A DNA stretch of 64,000 bases from positions 18,034,931-18,098,930 of the forward strand of contig NC_090128.1 in the NCBI RefSeq assembly GCF_040581485.1, in the 5' to 3' direction. The translations under genes and the position numbers were made by a program. The stretch comes from Linepithema humile (Eukaryota; Arthropoda; Insecta; Hymenoptera; Formicidae). Below, piece by piece: positions 10,268-19,548 of this stretch; within the stretch, counting starts at the first letter, position 1, and each line of letters begins with the position of its first letter. A model generated the notes under the pieces. The model saw nothing but the letters and a program-made list of their open reading frames with translations, did not search any database and was not told where the DNA came from.

Positions 10268-12973
10268 CTACGAGTCCGTTTCGTACTCCGTTTCAACGGA
10301 TGAATAATTGGACGCGTGATAATCTGATTTGTCAGATTCATGTCCTTGTTTTTCTCTCTTTTTTTCTTCATTTTTTATTTTTTTTCGAAATCTTTGTTTT
10401 ACAGAGCGTAAAACTTCTTGAACATCTGCCTTGAATACAGTTTTATTGTCGGGTCCACTGAAGAAGGGACATTTTTGAGCTGCCACTGAAAGAAGAAAAT
10501 AAGTTAATAACAGCTGTATAATATGCAATAAAAATGATGACAGTTTCTATTAAAAAAAAAAACAAACGTTGTCTGTATTTCACAAAGTTGTTCAAGATTA
10601 AACCAAAATGACCTCGTGATGGATCACTCAGTACTTAACAACATATGTATTTGAGTCACTGTATATATATTATATGTCAACAAAACTTCTTACTATATAA
10701 AATGTTCAGAATTTTTGTATCTTTGAACTTCTCCGTGCCTGACCCACCGGGCCATGTAAACTTACAGACTAATTCATCAGTCATTACTTCCTTCAAGGAG
10801 GAATGTATGAATTCTCGCAATTTTGTCCCTCCTAATACCCGTAAGTGATGATACTGAAATAAAGTAAAGATATATTATTATATTATCTTACAATTCTATA
10901 CAGGTAATATTCAAGTAACTGATAAATCTCTATTTCAATACTGGAATGAAATGAAAACAAAATACTCACCAACTTCTTGCGCTCGTTACGTTTGATGTCG
11001 CTTTCCATTTCTTCAAATTCCTCAACTGTCTTGAGAGGAAAGCCTTCGAGCGGCTCGTAAAATGTTTTCGTAACATTTACTTCGCCTCTTATTTGTACCT
11101 CAGCCTGCATTTCTTTAATTTGCCTCATTAATTGTTCATGGCCAGCAATTATTGTCTTGCTTTGGTTTTCCAGATTCCTGCTAATGTATTAATATAAATA
11201 TTATACATTAATATATATTTATATGTGGCATTTCATTTGAAATCGAAGATTTTGAGTCCCCCCTTTTTTATTTTCTCCATGATTATGTATATAGGGTGCG
11301 TTCCACTTAACGCTCGCAACGCTCCTAGAATCATTTTATCCTCGTTTAACTTTCGATGAAAAACAAGGATAAAATGATCCTAGGAGCGTTGCGGGCGTTA
11401 AGTGGAACGCACCCATAATAGTAATATATGAAATAGCGTTACTGAATTGTTTCCGATTTTTGAGTTCTTTTTTTTTTGGGTTCTAGAAATTAAAAAAAAT
11501 AGAAATTAAAACTTTATTAACATTGTTTAACTCGTAATACCTTCTCAAATATTAAAGATAGGGAAAAAACACATATATATCCAAAATTGTTCAGAAAAAG
11601 ATGTTTTTTAAGATTATTTATTTATGTTAAAAAATTTTTTATTTATTTATCTTTATTTATTTTCTTTTTTATTTATTTATTTATTTATTTTTACTCACGT
11701 TAATTGATCGAGGATTTCTTGGTTTTTACACGTACATCTCATTTCTTCTCCTGCGGTGTCTCGCCGACTTGTCCGAGAAACAGAAGACGTTGCAATTGTA
11801 GATTTTGCACATGCTACGGACTCTGGAGGCTCAAATGGTTGCGTCTCGCTATCAAAAGTGTCTACTTGCCTGAAAAGAAAAACAAAAATCATGAATAACG
11901 ATACGTACTAAATGTAATCAATATATTCGTTAAGTATTTAATACTTCTATTAATTATATAGTAGTTTATAAAGTAGAATACGAAATATCGTTACTGAATT
12001 GTTTCCGATTTTTTGAGTTCTTTTTTTTGTGTTCTAGAAATTAAAAAAAAATATAAATTAAAACTTTATTAACATTGTTTAACTTGTAATACCTTCTCAA
12101 GTATTAAAGATAAGGAAAAAACACATATATATCCAAAATTGTTCAGAAAAAGATGTTTTTTAACATTATTTATTTATGTTAAAGAACATTTTTTATTTAT
12201 CTTTTTATTTATTTATCTTTATTTATTTTCTTTTTCATTTATTTATTTATTTATTTTTACTCACGTTAATTGATCGAGGATTTCTTGGTTTTTACACGTA
12301 CATCTCATCTCTTCTCCTGCGGTGTCTTGCCGACTTGTCGGAGAAACAGGAGACGTTGCAATTGTGGATTTTGTACATGCTACAAATTCTGGAGGCTCAA
12401 ATGGTTGCGTCTCGCTATTAGAAGTGTCTACTTGCCTGAAAAGAAAAACAAAAATCATGAATAACGATATGTACTAAATGTAATCAATATATTCGTTAAG
12501 TATTTAATACTTCTAATTAATTATATAGTGGTTTATAAAGTAGAATTTTCAAATTTACTTTATACGTTGTAATATTGAATTCAAACAATTGGACAGAATT
12601 TGTAGTTAGGGAAACAATTATTTAATTCGCATTAACACTTATACACTTACGAATGTACGCAAGTTGGTGTTGGAGCATTTCTCATTTTTTCCGACGTACT
12701 CGGAATAGTGGCTTTCTCCGATGTATTAGCCAATTTTTGTTTTTTTTCGGTGTTGTTTCTTTCGTGCATTATCAGTCGAAGTCGATCAAATTCTGTTTTC
12801 ATACATTTGCTACCTTGAGATTTTTTTTGTCTTTTCAAAGTTTCATCCGACGATGATGTTGTCATAAGCCGTTTTGGTAGTGTCACTAATCTACCGCTGC
12901 CTGAAATTTTAGAATATTTCTTCTTTTTTTGATATTTTTCTCTTTCATCCATTCTTCTTCGATTTCGGTGAAC
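10268..12973 (-). CDS. Accessory protein of element A with C-terminal DUF4806-type domain (spliced)
   Basis: Minus strand; coding exons inferred from splice sites are 12973-12654, 12435-12265, 11869-11699, about 11180-10981, 10853 to about 10690, and about 10488-10268. The N-terminal part is basic and Ser/Thr-rich (DEREKYQKKKKYSK). Two duplicated 57-codon exons follow. The C-terminal part matches DUF4806: GFPLKTVEEFEEMES, then LGGTKLREFIHSSLKEVMTDE, a W-G block (FTWPGGSGTEKFKD), and a closing basic segment ending YETDS. DUF4806 has no established biochemical role; I know it from insect proteins of transposon-like origin. The upstream exon carrying the start is not certain. It lies directly downstream of the transposase on the same strand, as in element B, which suggests a companion protein of the transposon. 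Confidence 0.7.
11294..11414. mobile_element. 121-bp near-perfect hairpin MITE
   Basis: GGGTGCGTTCCACTTAACGC at the left and its inverse at the right, with the second half mirroring the first almost base for base across a short loop. The flanks are ATA on both sides (11291-11293 and 11415-11417), a 3-bp target duplication. It sits in an intron of the element A accessory gene, right beside the tandem duplication. Confidence 0.8.
11438..12540 (-). repeat. Tandem duplication (about 552 bp x 2) containing one exon each
   Basis: Copy 1 (11438-11989) and copy 2 (11990 to about 12540) both begin GTTACTGAATTGTTTCCGAT and run in parallel throughout, including intron flanks. Each contains a 171-bp exon (11699-11869 and 12265-12435). 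Both exons enter and leave in the same splice phase, so both can be read in frame. The exons encode QVDT----ETQPFEPPE… and differ at a few residues. The introns also contain parallel (TTTA)n tracts. Confidence 0.85.
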
Positions 12974-13240
12974 TGCAAAATGAAAATAGGTTAGTAACTT
13001 TTATTAAAAAAGTAATTTTTATAAACAAAAGATTACATTTCAATATTTCCGTTTGAAGCAATATTGTGGTTTATGCGTGTATTAAAAATGTCAGTATTTA
13101 TTTTTCAAAATTGTAATACAAAAAAATTTATGTATATTATATATTAAAATGACTTAAACGTTTACTTTAATATTGTTGCTGTACGTACTTTTTAATAATT
13201 AGCAGAAATATATAATTTTGTTGTTTTGTATTACTCTGAT

Positions 13241-15505
13241 TCAATATTCAGGTAATACGAGGAGTGTAATAAGCGATGCACATATCCATTCGTTTTCCAG
13301 AATGCACTCTTCTTGGCCTTCTTGATTACTCCATTTCGGCATTTTATACATCTTCCCCTTAACATCGATTAGATTGATTGCCTCGATTGCAACTGATAAA
13401 TTGGAGCAATGGTAAACTCCAGCAAAATCTGACGTCACTCCAACGTCATATATCATAACGTTTGTACAAAATTTTTTTACGATGAAGAAAGTATTTTCTT
13501 CCATTTGAACGATGTTCTGTATTATGCAGATCTGAAGGTTTTTTAGCAGACAGCAGTTGTCACGTTCGGCGGTTGAAAATGTAATTTTTCCAATTTGCAA
13601 TTTATGAAATTGCCGGCAAAGTCGGGCGGGAATCTCTTGCACTAAAGGACCCTTTGCGTGACTTTTTGAGGCACGAACTTGGACACTGTCATCTAAGGGT
13701 GTAAGGATTACGTTGTTCAGTTCACATATTCTGTTATAGAACTGTTGCAGTGTAAGGTGCGGTTTGCGAATATACTTCCGAAATTGAGGCATATTATTTT
13801 CGTAGTTGAAAGCACTGAACGATTCCAGAGGCCCGAATTGTTTAACATCGCCTACTACATGTAGAAGGCCGTGTACATTATATGACAGAAATTGTTCTCC
13901 GTACAAATGTTCGCACATGTTAACATACGTTTCAACAGCTTCTTGGCAATATACGAAAGTATCATTATCGATATTTTCAAAACTTAGAAGGCGCATTGTA
14001 CAATGCAACAAAATGAAATGCTCATAATATTCATCGTCAAAAACATTTTGCAGCACAGTTGGAGCTGAGTAAAGTAAAAATTGCCTAAACTCAGTGGCTT
14101 TAAAATGATTAAGCATAGACAGCTTATTCGGGCGGCGATTGAATTCGGTCGGACAATATAAACTAAGTGACGTCATTCTCGAATCAAGAATGTCCAGTTT
14201 CCTTTTAGTCAGTTTTCGATGTCCGTACTTTCCATAAATGTGAGTATGTAACACTTTTTTAACGATTCCTAAGTACACGAGATGCATCGGTTCAAAAGGG
14301 ACTTGTGTAACGAGTCCTAATACTGCGTCTAATGGACTTCGGCCCTTATGATGATCTTCATCAAGCATATTATGATATTCATCATCCGTTCTTGGCTGAT
14401 GACGAATCCCTGGAAATACCATTGTTCCTCGAAAGGCTGTCGTTTCTTCGCAACGATAACCATGAATTTTACATTTTGAGCATGCATTTGATGAAGTGTG
14501 CCCGTAATGATTCAAAGCAAATGCCCTTGCGGGTGCATCGGCGATGAAACAGCGAATTTTCAATGGTAGCCGTCGATTGTGTACAAGGATACCACCTTCT
14601 TCACAAATATCCACGATTTCTTGAATGAATTGTTCAAAAAAAGGAAACGGATTTGTTGGTTTTACATTTCCTTTAAACACACCCGCAATCACGGGTCTTT
14701 TATCTATTGAATTGAAAATTCTATATTGAATCGGCCAAAATTGAGCAGTGCCACTGTTGTGAATTCGGGCACCGTCGGTGCTGAAATCTATTTCAATAGT
14801 TTTTGGCCACAAGTCTTCACGAAGACTTTTTAATTTTCTTGCAAGCGTGCATTTCAATCCTAAATGCAGGTATTCTCCCTCACATATTTGTTGGATGTGT
14901 CTAGTAGCCACAACTGTGGGAGTTTGTAATAACGTTCTTGAATCTTTGGGCAGATAAGTTAAGTTGAAAGGAAACTCGCGTAATGTTTTAAGCAATAAAT
15001 TTCCCTGCGTATGCTTTATATTTACTGCTAAAAATGCATTTTTTAATATCCTTTTTTTAAAATCATCGAAGTTTTGTAGTTCGTTGTCATTCTCATCTTC
15101 AGAAAAATTCGATGTATTATTGTATTGTTCGTTATCGTCCTCTATTTCTTCATTATCTTCGCCCTCATACTCTTCTTCCTCTTTGTCTTCTTCTTCTTCA
15201 GTGCTTTCATCCTCTCCTTCTTCTTCAGTACCTTCACCGTTTTCTATTTCTCTACCAGAAATTTGTACGTTGTAACCTGTAGTTGATTGGTCCTCGTCAT
15301 TTTGGAGATAGACTGCACGCGTAGATGTAGCAAGATGTGATGCCGAAATGTCTAATGATTCATTCTGTAATACATTAGCTGATGTAAAATTAGACCCATC
15401 CTGTGGTGAAGATTCGAAGTTTCTTGGGCGACCTTGGATTTTCGACAACCGCCTTCGCTTGTGCCTCGAACTGAGGTTATCAAATCTTTTGAATTTCGCA
15501 GACAT
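13241..15505 (-). CDS. Tnp2-like transposase of element A
   Basis: A 754-residue frame with no interruption. The N-terminus is basic (KRFDNLSSRHKRRRL). It is followed by a highly acidic run around residues 90-130 (EEEGEDESTEEEEDKEEEE). The core resembles plant CACTA Tnp2 and related animal proteins: IEIDFSTDGARIHNSG, FWPIQYRI, KPTNPFPFFEQF, CFIADAPARAFALNHYGHTS followed by CSKCKIHGYRC (a Cys cluster), then VPFEPMHLVYLGIVKK. Later comes the DUF4218-like stretch YGEQFLSYNVHGLLHVVGDV-QFGPLESFSAFNYEN. Acidic residues in DGA, IADAPA and EPMH are candidates for the catalytic triad. The element B protein (36477-38445) aligns along its length. Expected role: cut-and-paste transposition, probably acting on the CCCAGATAACA termini. 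It looks intact. Confidence 0.8.
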   Translation of the reverse strand: MSAKFKRFDNLSSRHKRRRLSKIQGRPRNFESSPQDGSNFTSANVLQNESLDISASHLATSTRAVYLQNDEDQSTTGYNVQISGREIENGEGTEEEGEDESTEEEEDKEEEEYEGEDNEEIEDDNEQYNNTSNFSEDENDNELQNFDDFKKRILKNAFLAVNIKHTQGNLLLKTLREFPFNLTYLPKDSRTLLQTPTVVATRHIQQICEGEYLHLGLKCTLARKLKSLREDLWPKTIEIDFSTDGARIHNSGTAQFWPIQYRIFNSIDKRPVIAGVFKGNVKPTNPFPFFEQFIQEIVDICEEGGILVHNRRLPLKIRCFIADAPARAFALNHYGHTSSNACSKCKIHGYRCEETTAFRGTMVFPGIRHQPRTDDEYHNMLDEDHHKGRSPLDAVLGLVTQVPFEPMHLVYLGIVKKVLHTHIYGKYGHRKLTKRKLDILDSRMTSLSLYCPTEFNRRPNKLSMLNHFKATEFRQFLLYSAPTVLQNVFDDEYYEHFILLHCTMRLLSFENIDNDTFVYCQEAVETYVNMCEHLYGEQFLSYNVHGLLHVVGDVKQFGPLESFSAFNYENNMPQFRKYIRKPHLTLQQFYNRICELNNVILTPLDDSVQVRASKSHAKGPLVQEIPARLCRQFHKLQIGKITFSTAERDNCCLLKNLQICIIQNIVQMEENTFFIVKKFCTNVMIYDVGVTSDFAGVYHCSNLSVAIEAINLIDVKGKMYKMPKWSNQEGQEECILENEWICASLITLLVLPEY

Positions 15506-17395
15506 CCTCGTTAGTTTCGTCTGTTACAGAGGATTACAGCCATGAAAGTAATTTTGAGGAAATGTCACTTATTGTAACGAATGAAACAAACGCAGGCGAA
15601 AAATTAGTAAAAGTTAGCATAAATCGTGCAAAATAATTTACAATCAGGAGCAGCACTGCATGCGTATGCAAAATATAATAATCATATCAGCTCTAGAATT
15701 TTTTCATAAGATTGAATCCCTACAGATATCAACGTTTTATTCAAACAAATTACAATGAGTAAAATATATTTTATTTTGGTTTTATTCCATATTAATTGTA
15801 TCTTATTTTCACAAATATTAGAGTACATAATTATAAAAGCATATTTATAAATTTTTAAAATAGTTGGAAACTTTTAATTATATTTTAATATCATAGAGAG
15901 TAAATATTAATAATTATACTAAAAATTTAAACTTTTATTTCAGTGTTCGATTTATGATTAAAGAATAATAGAGGATTCAGCATGATTAATTAAATGAAAT
16001 TTTTTTTTAAACCAACAGATGTATAGATAACAATTTCGTAACGTACAAATATGTAAGTGTACATTAGACATTTTATAGAAATATTACATTTTCAGAAATA
16101 ATATTTGTTTGCATGAGATTTTTCCGACAAATTTCCATTTGTTTCCCATATATAAAGAAACACACACATATGTCACATATGTAAAGAAATGGAATTTTTT
16201 TTGTATCACATATGGAAATTTCTGCACGTGCACAACAAAACAGACAAAAGATATTGCAGACAAAAAGATAAAATTCACAGAGTTAGAAAAATAGCATTAA
16301 ATATATTTACAACAAAGAAATAGATGGATATAATCAAATTCTTAAAAACTTACCACGCGGAGAGATTGAATTGACCACTTTAAGATCGGTTAAGTTTCCA
16401 AGTTTCCAGCGTTTCTTGCCCTTTTAGAAAGTCGATCACCTCGAGTTTTAGGAACAAAACATGGACACACGATGACACGTGCGCTTGATCGGGACGCGGG
16501 TCTTCGGCAGAATCGAAATCTTCAAATGTCGATTGCAAAAGGGATTAGAGAAAAGTACGCGCACCGGCCGACAATGCGACAACGAAGAATCTCGAAAACC
16601 TGCGTCGTGTTCGACAAAAGAAACGAAGAATCACAAAAATAAGCTATGTCGTGCAGAGACGTTGTATCACCAATGATGCAAATTGGAACCTAGAGCTCCT
16701 TGCATCACACATCACAGTAAGGTGAAGTGCCCCCTACAATGAGATCACAGGCCAATCAACCGCCGAACACGACATGGACGCGTGACGTAGCGATTCCCGC
16801 TTGACGCGTGGCCGCATAATGAGACGGTGCTAGGATGCAAAGAGTTCCAGTTTGCATTACTGGATGTAGAATGAATGCTCCGAACAAATTCGAATAAAAT
16901 TTTAGTAATAGTGAAATTTACCTTGCCGCTCAAAAAAGGTTAAATACATGATATGAATTTGTAAATGAATAAAAAATTAATAATAGATATTTAATAAATG
17001 TTAATAAACGTTTTTTAAATGGGTTTAAAAATAAAATAATAAGTGGAAAATGAATATAATAAATATTTAATAAATGATAAATAAACGTTAAATAAATATT
17101 ATTTTGCTAATAAAAAATAAACATTACATAAATATGAAATAAATATTAAATAAATGTTTTTTTACATTTATTTACAAATTATAAATAATTGAAAAATAAA
17201 ATGTAAAATACATATTTTTAAAATATATTTAATAAACGTTTTTCTACAACAAATTTTGCCAATGAAAAATAAACGTTTAAAAACGTTAAAAAAATCTTAT
17301 GTGTTGATTGGAAATAAATTTACGCAATAGTAGGAGCCAAGTTTTAAAAAAAGAAATAATTTATTAACAAATTCGGCGGAGATCATTACATTATC
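15506..17395. other. Element A 5' region, no gene recognised
   Basis: Upstream of the transposase start. 15540-16330 is AT-rich. 16350-16930 is more GC-balanced and may hold promoter and 5' UTR; a partial inverted repeat (TGATGCAAATTGGAAC against GTTCCAGTTTGCATTA) lies at about 16672-16866. 16940-17300 is a degenerate array of AATAAACGTT/AATAAATATT units. No open frame is convincing. Confidence 0.4.
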
Positions 17396-17628
17396 ACAGC
17401 GTGATGCTTTTATGCACGCACGGCATGATCATCACACCGTGAGGGTAAAGTGAACTCTCACGAAGTGTTATCTGGATGCCCCTATTACACGTGATTCTAA
17501 AGTACTAGCGTTTACGCTCGCATGTATGCCTCCATCACGTCGTGAAGGCAACATGATGGCATTTTTGCACGCATGATGTGATTATCACGCGTGAGGGCAA
17601 TGTGAACCCTCACGAATTGTTATCTGGG
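17396..17628. repeat. Duplicated right terminus of element A
   Basis: Two tandem copies of a terminal module. Each has an ATCAC…GTGAGGG core, GTGAAC and CTCACGAA, and ends in TGTTATCTGG (about 17463-17473 internal; 17618-17628 terminal). Only the outer copy is flanked by the AAA target duplication, so it is the end that was used. Confidence 0.65.
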
Positions 17629-17919
17629 AAACATGTTTTTTTGTTTAAAACACGTTTTTTTTTGGTGTTACTTAAAAAACAAATAAAACAAAAAAATATT
17701 GTTTTAAATAAAAAAACCTTTTTTTTTTGTTTAAAATGAAAAAAACAAGTTTTTTGCCAACCCTGTTTTAAATAGAAGTGTGATATTATGTTTATGAACA
17801 TAAAGTTAACAGTTTACCTCTAAAGTGTTTATATGTGTATAAATGTATAAAATTAATATAATTTTTTTATATTTCAGAATTTAAAAAGAAGGTGCACATT
17901 AAGAACGTTTGGTATAAAG

Positions 17920-18215
17920 TTTGGCTGCTGTGCGCCGATACAAGGCTGCTGTGCGCCTGTAAAGACCGGTTGCTGTGCGCCGATACAAGACTGCTGTGAG
18001 CCTGTAAAGACCGGCCGGCTGCTGTGCGCCGATACAAGGCTGCTGTGCGCCTGTAAAGACCGGCTGCTGTGCGCCTATACAAGGCTGCTGTGCGCCTATA
18101 AAGACCGGCTGCTGTGCGCCCATACAAGGCTGCTGTGCGCTTATAAAAATTGGCTGCTGTGCGCCTACAAAAATCGACTGCTGTGCGTCTGTAAGACTGT
18201 TGTGTGCTTGTAAGA
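17920..18215. repeat. CTGCTGTGCGCC minisatellite upstream of the protease gene
   Basis: About 13 units of GGCTGCTGTGCGCC plus a variable tail. Units of 20-24 bp alternate (GATACAA and TGTAAAGACC tails), giving a higher-order period near 44 bp. It is GC-rich in an AT-rich setting. It is open on both strands, with LYRRTAA or GCCAPIQ repeats, but I regard this as a by-product of the repeat. It may lie in the 5' leader or promoter of the Helitron genes. Confidence 0.8.
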
Positions 18216-18260
18216 ATATAGAAAATATAGAATAATTTTAATAATATTAATAAAACAAAA

Positions 18261-19442
18261 ATGTCTATCAAAATAGAAAAACAGATGATGTTAAAATCAG
18301 ATCAAAAAAATATTATTGTTCAAGGTGATTGGTTAAACGATGAACATATAGATCATTTTAACCAACTTTTAAAAAATTGTTCAGATTATAGACCTGAAGA
18401 GGTATGGAAATTGCAATGCCTTGAGTATATAAAACCTATACCAGAAAATAAAAAACATATACAGATATTACATAGCACAAATCATTGGATATGCAGTTAT
18501 TATGATAGAAAAAATTTATTTATCTATGATTCATTAAATAACACAAAGTTGCACAGTGATTATGAAAAGTTCTTAAGACAATTATTTCCAACTTATCCTT
18601 TTAATGAGCGGCCTGTCAAGTTTCCTACTGTACAAAAACAACCGAATAGTAATGATTGCGGTGTTTTTGCTATAGCTTTTGCAATTTTATTATTATTTAA
18701 TATTAAACCTGAAAAAGTGAGATATGATCATAGTTTAATGCGTTCTCATTTAATAAAAATTTTTGAATCTATTGTGATTGAACACTTTCCTCAGGATTTA
18801 AATAATACTCTTCAAAAAATGCTTCCATTAGCAATGATTCAAAAGAGAGAAGCTTTAGCAACTCGTGCATGTATGAGACGTCAAAAAGAGACGGAGCAAC
18901 AAAAAGCAAATCGATTGCAAAAAAATCGTGAATTTATTACAGAATTACGAAAGAAAAATAAAAATGAATATAAGAATCAAGATCAGTATAAACAAAATGT
19001 AGAAAATGTCTTAAAACGGCGTCAATTTGAAAATAATTTGGAAGAAAATTGCGCTAAAAAACGACGTCTATATAAAAAGAAAAATAATTTAGAAAGATGT
19101 TGCTCTGAAAAACGGTCTCAAGATGAAAGTGATTTAAAAAATGATAGCGCTAAAAAAAGATTGCGATATGAAGAAGATTTTGTTGAAAAAAGCACACAAC
19201 AATGCATATTTTATGCTATAGGCTCGCAAAACAAACAAAGTAGACAAAAAATATTACAGCATAAATGTTGTAACAGACAATATTACGAGAAGAAAAGAGA
19301 AGAAAGAAGAAAAGAGAATAAAAGCAAATTTGTAATAAATAAATGCAATGTTGCAAATAAAATTGTTAAAAAATATAAAAATTTTCGGTGTCAGAATTCA
19401 ACAATAAAACTTCATACTTCTTTGACACACAATAATTATTAA
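18261..19442 (+). CDS. Ulp1/SENP-type cysteine protease (C48 family) of the Helitron
   Basis: 393 residues. The N-terminal half is a compact Ulp1-like fold. GDWLNDEHIDHFNQLL opens the domain. The catalytic His is in STNHWICSY (about residue 74), Asp in FIYDSLNN (about 90), Gln in VQKQPNSNDCGVFAIAF (about 126), and the nucleophile Cys in the same NDCGVF block (about 133). The C-terminal half (about 195-393) is a Lys/Arg/Glu-rich charged tail with coiled-coil character. Family members remove SUMO or related modifiers; the substrate here is unknown. It lies about 100 bp upstream of the Rep-helicase gene on the same strand. An acceptor at 19470-19471 suggests the two may be joined by splicing. 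All catalytic residues are present. Confidence 0.85.
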   Translation: MSIKIEKQMMLKSDQKNIIVQGDWLNDEHIDHFNQLLKNCSDYRPEEVWKLQCLEYIKPIPENKKHIQILHSTNHWICSYYDRKNLFIYDSLNNTKLHSDYEKFLRQLFPTYPFNERPVKFPTVQKQPNSNDCGVFAIAFAILLLFNIKPEKVRYDHSLMRSHLIKIFESIVIEHFPQDLNNTLQKMLPLAMIQKREALATRACMRRQKETEQQKANRLQKNREFITELRKKNKNEYKNQDQYKQNVENVLKRRQFENNLEENCAKKRRLYKKKNNLERCCSEKRSQDESDLKNDSAKKRLRYEEDFVEKSTQQCIFYAIGSQNKQSRQKILQHKCCNRQYYEKKREERRKENKSKFVINKCNVANKIVKKYKNFRCQNSTIKLHTSLTHNNY

Positions 19443-19548
19443 AAATATTTCAAATAAATTAAATATTACAGGTCAGATCGAAAAACAATTAGAAGCCGAG
19501 AAAATAATACGTTGGTGTATACATATTAGGAACAGTTATATTCGCAAG

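Larger units (their letters stand above)
8582..17628 (-). mobile_element. Tnp2-like DNA transposon, element A
   Basis: Left end CCCAGATAACAA at 8582 matches the inverted right end TTGTTATCTGGG ending at 17628. AAA flanks both ends (8579-8581 and 17629-17631), a 3-bp target duplication. Both ends contain short hairpins with CACGCGTG-like cores. The 9.0-kb interior carries two minus-strand genes: a Tnp2-like transposase (15505-13241) and, downstream, a spliced DUF4806-type gene (12973-10268). A 3-bp duplication and Tnp2-like protein suggest the CACTA/EnSpm (CMC) group. However, the termini begin CCC rather than CACTA, so the superfamily label is tentative. Confidence 0.8.
5324..17765 (-). mobile_element. 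hAT transposon (hAT2), split by a nested element
   Basis: Left end CAGGGTTGGCA at 5324 and right end TGCCAACCCTG at 17755-17765 are perfect 11-bp inverted termini. They are flanked on both sides by the 8-bp sequence TTTTAAAT (5316-5323 and 17766-17773), the duplication length expected of hAT. Without the nested element at 8582-17628 (plus its 3-bp duplication) the hAT is about 3.4 kb, a normal autonomous size. Both subterminal regions carry GTTTAAAAC-type repeats. The transposase reads leftwards (6139-8114). Confidence 0.85.

Noticed and set aside
14964..15275. Ser-rich plus-strand protein
   Set aside because: It is the complement of the acidic Glu/Asp run of the element A transposase.
17920..18215. 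CRISPR-like array
   Set aside because: Units are contiguous with no unique spacers, and the context is a eukaryotic transposon.
17867..18271. Repeat protein frames (LYRRTAA or GCCAPIQ units)
   Set aside because: The openness on both strands follows from the minisatellite unit lengths and its GC-rich sequence. Nothing else supports translation.
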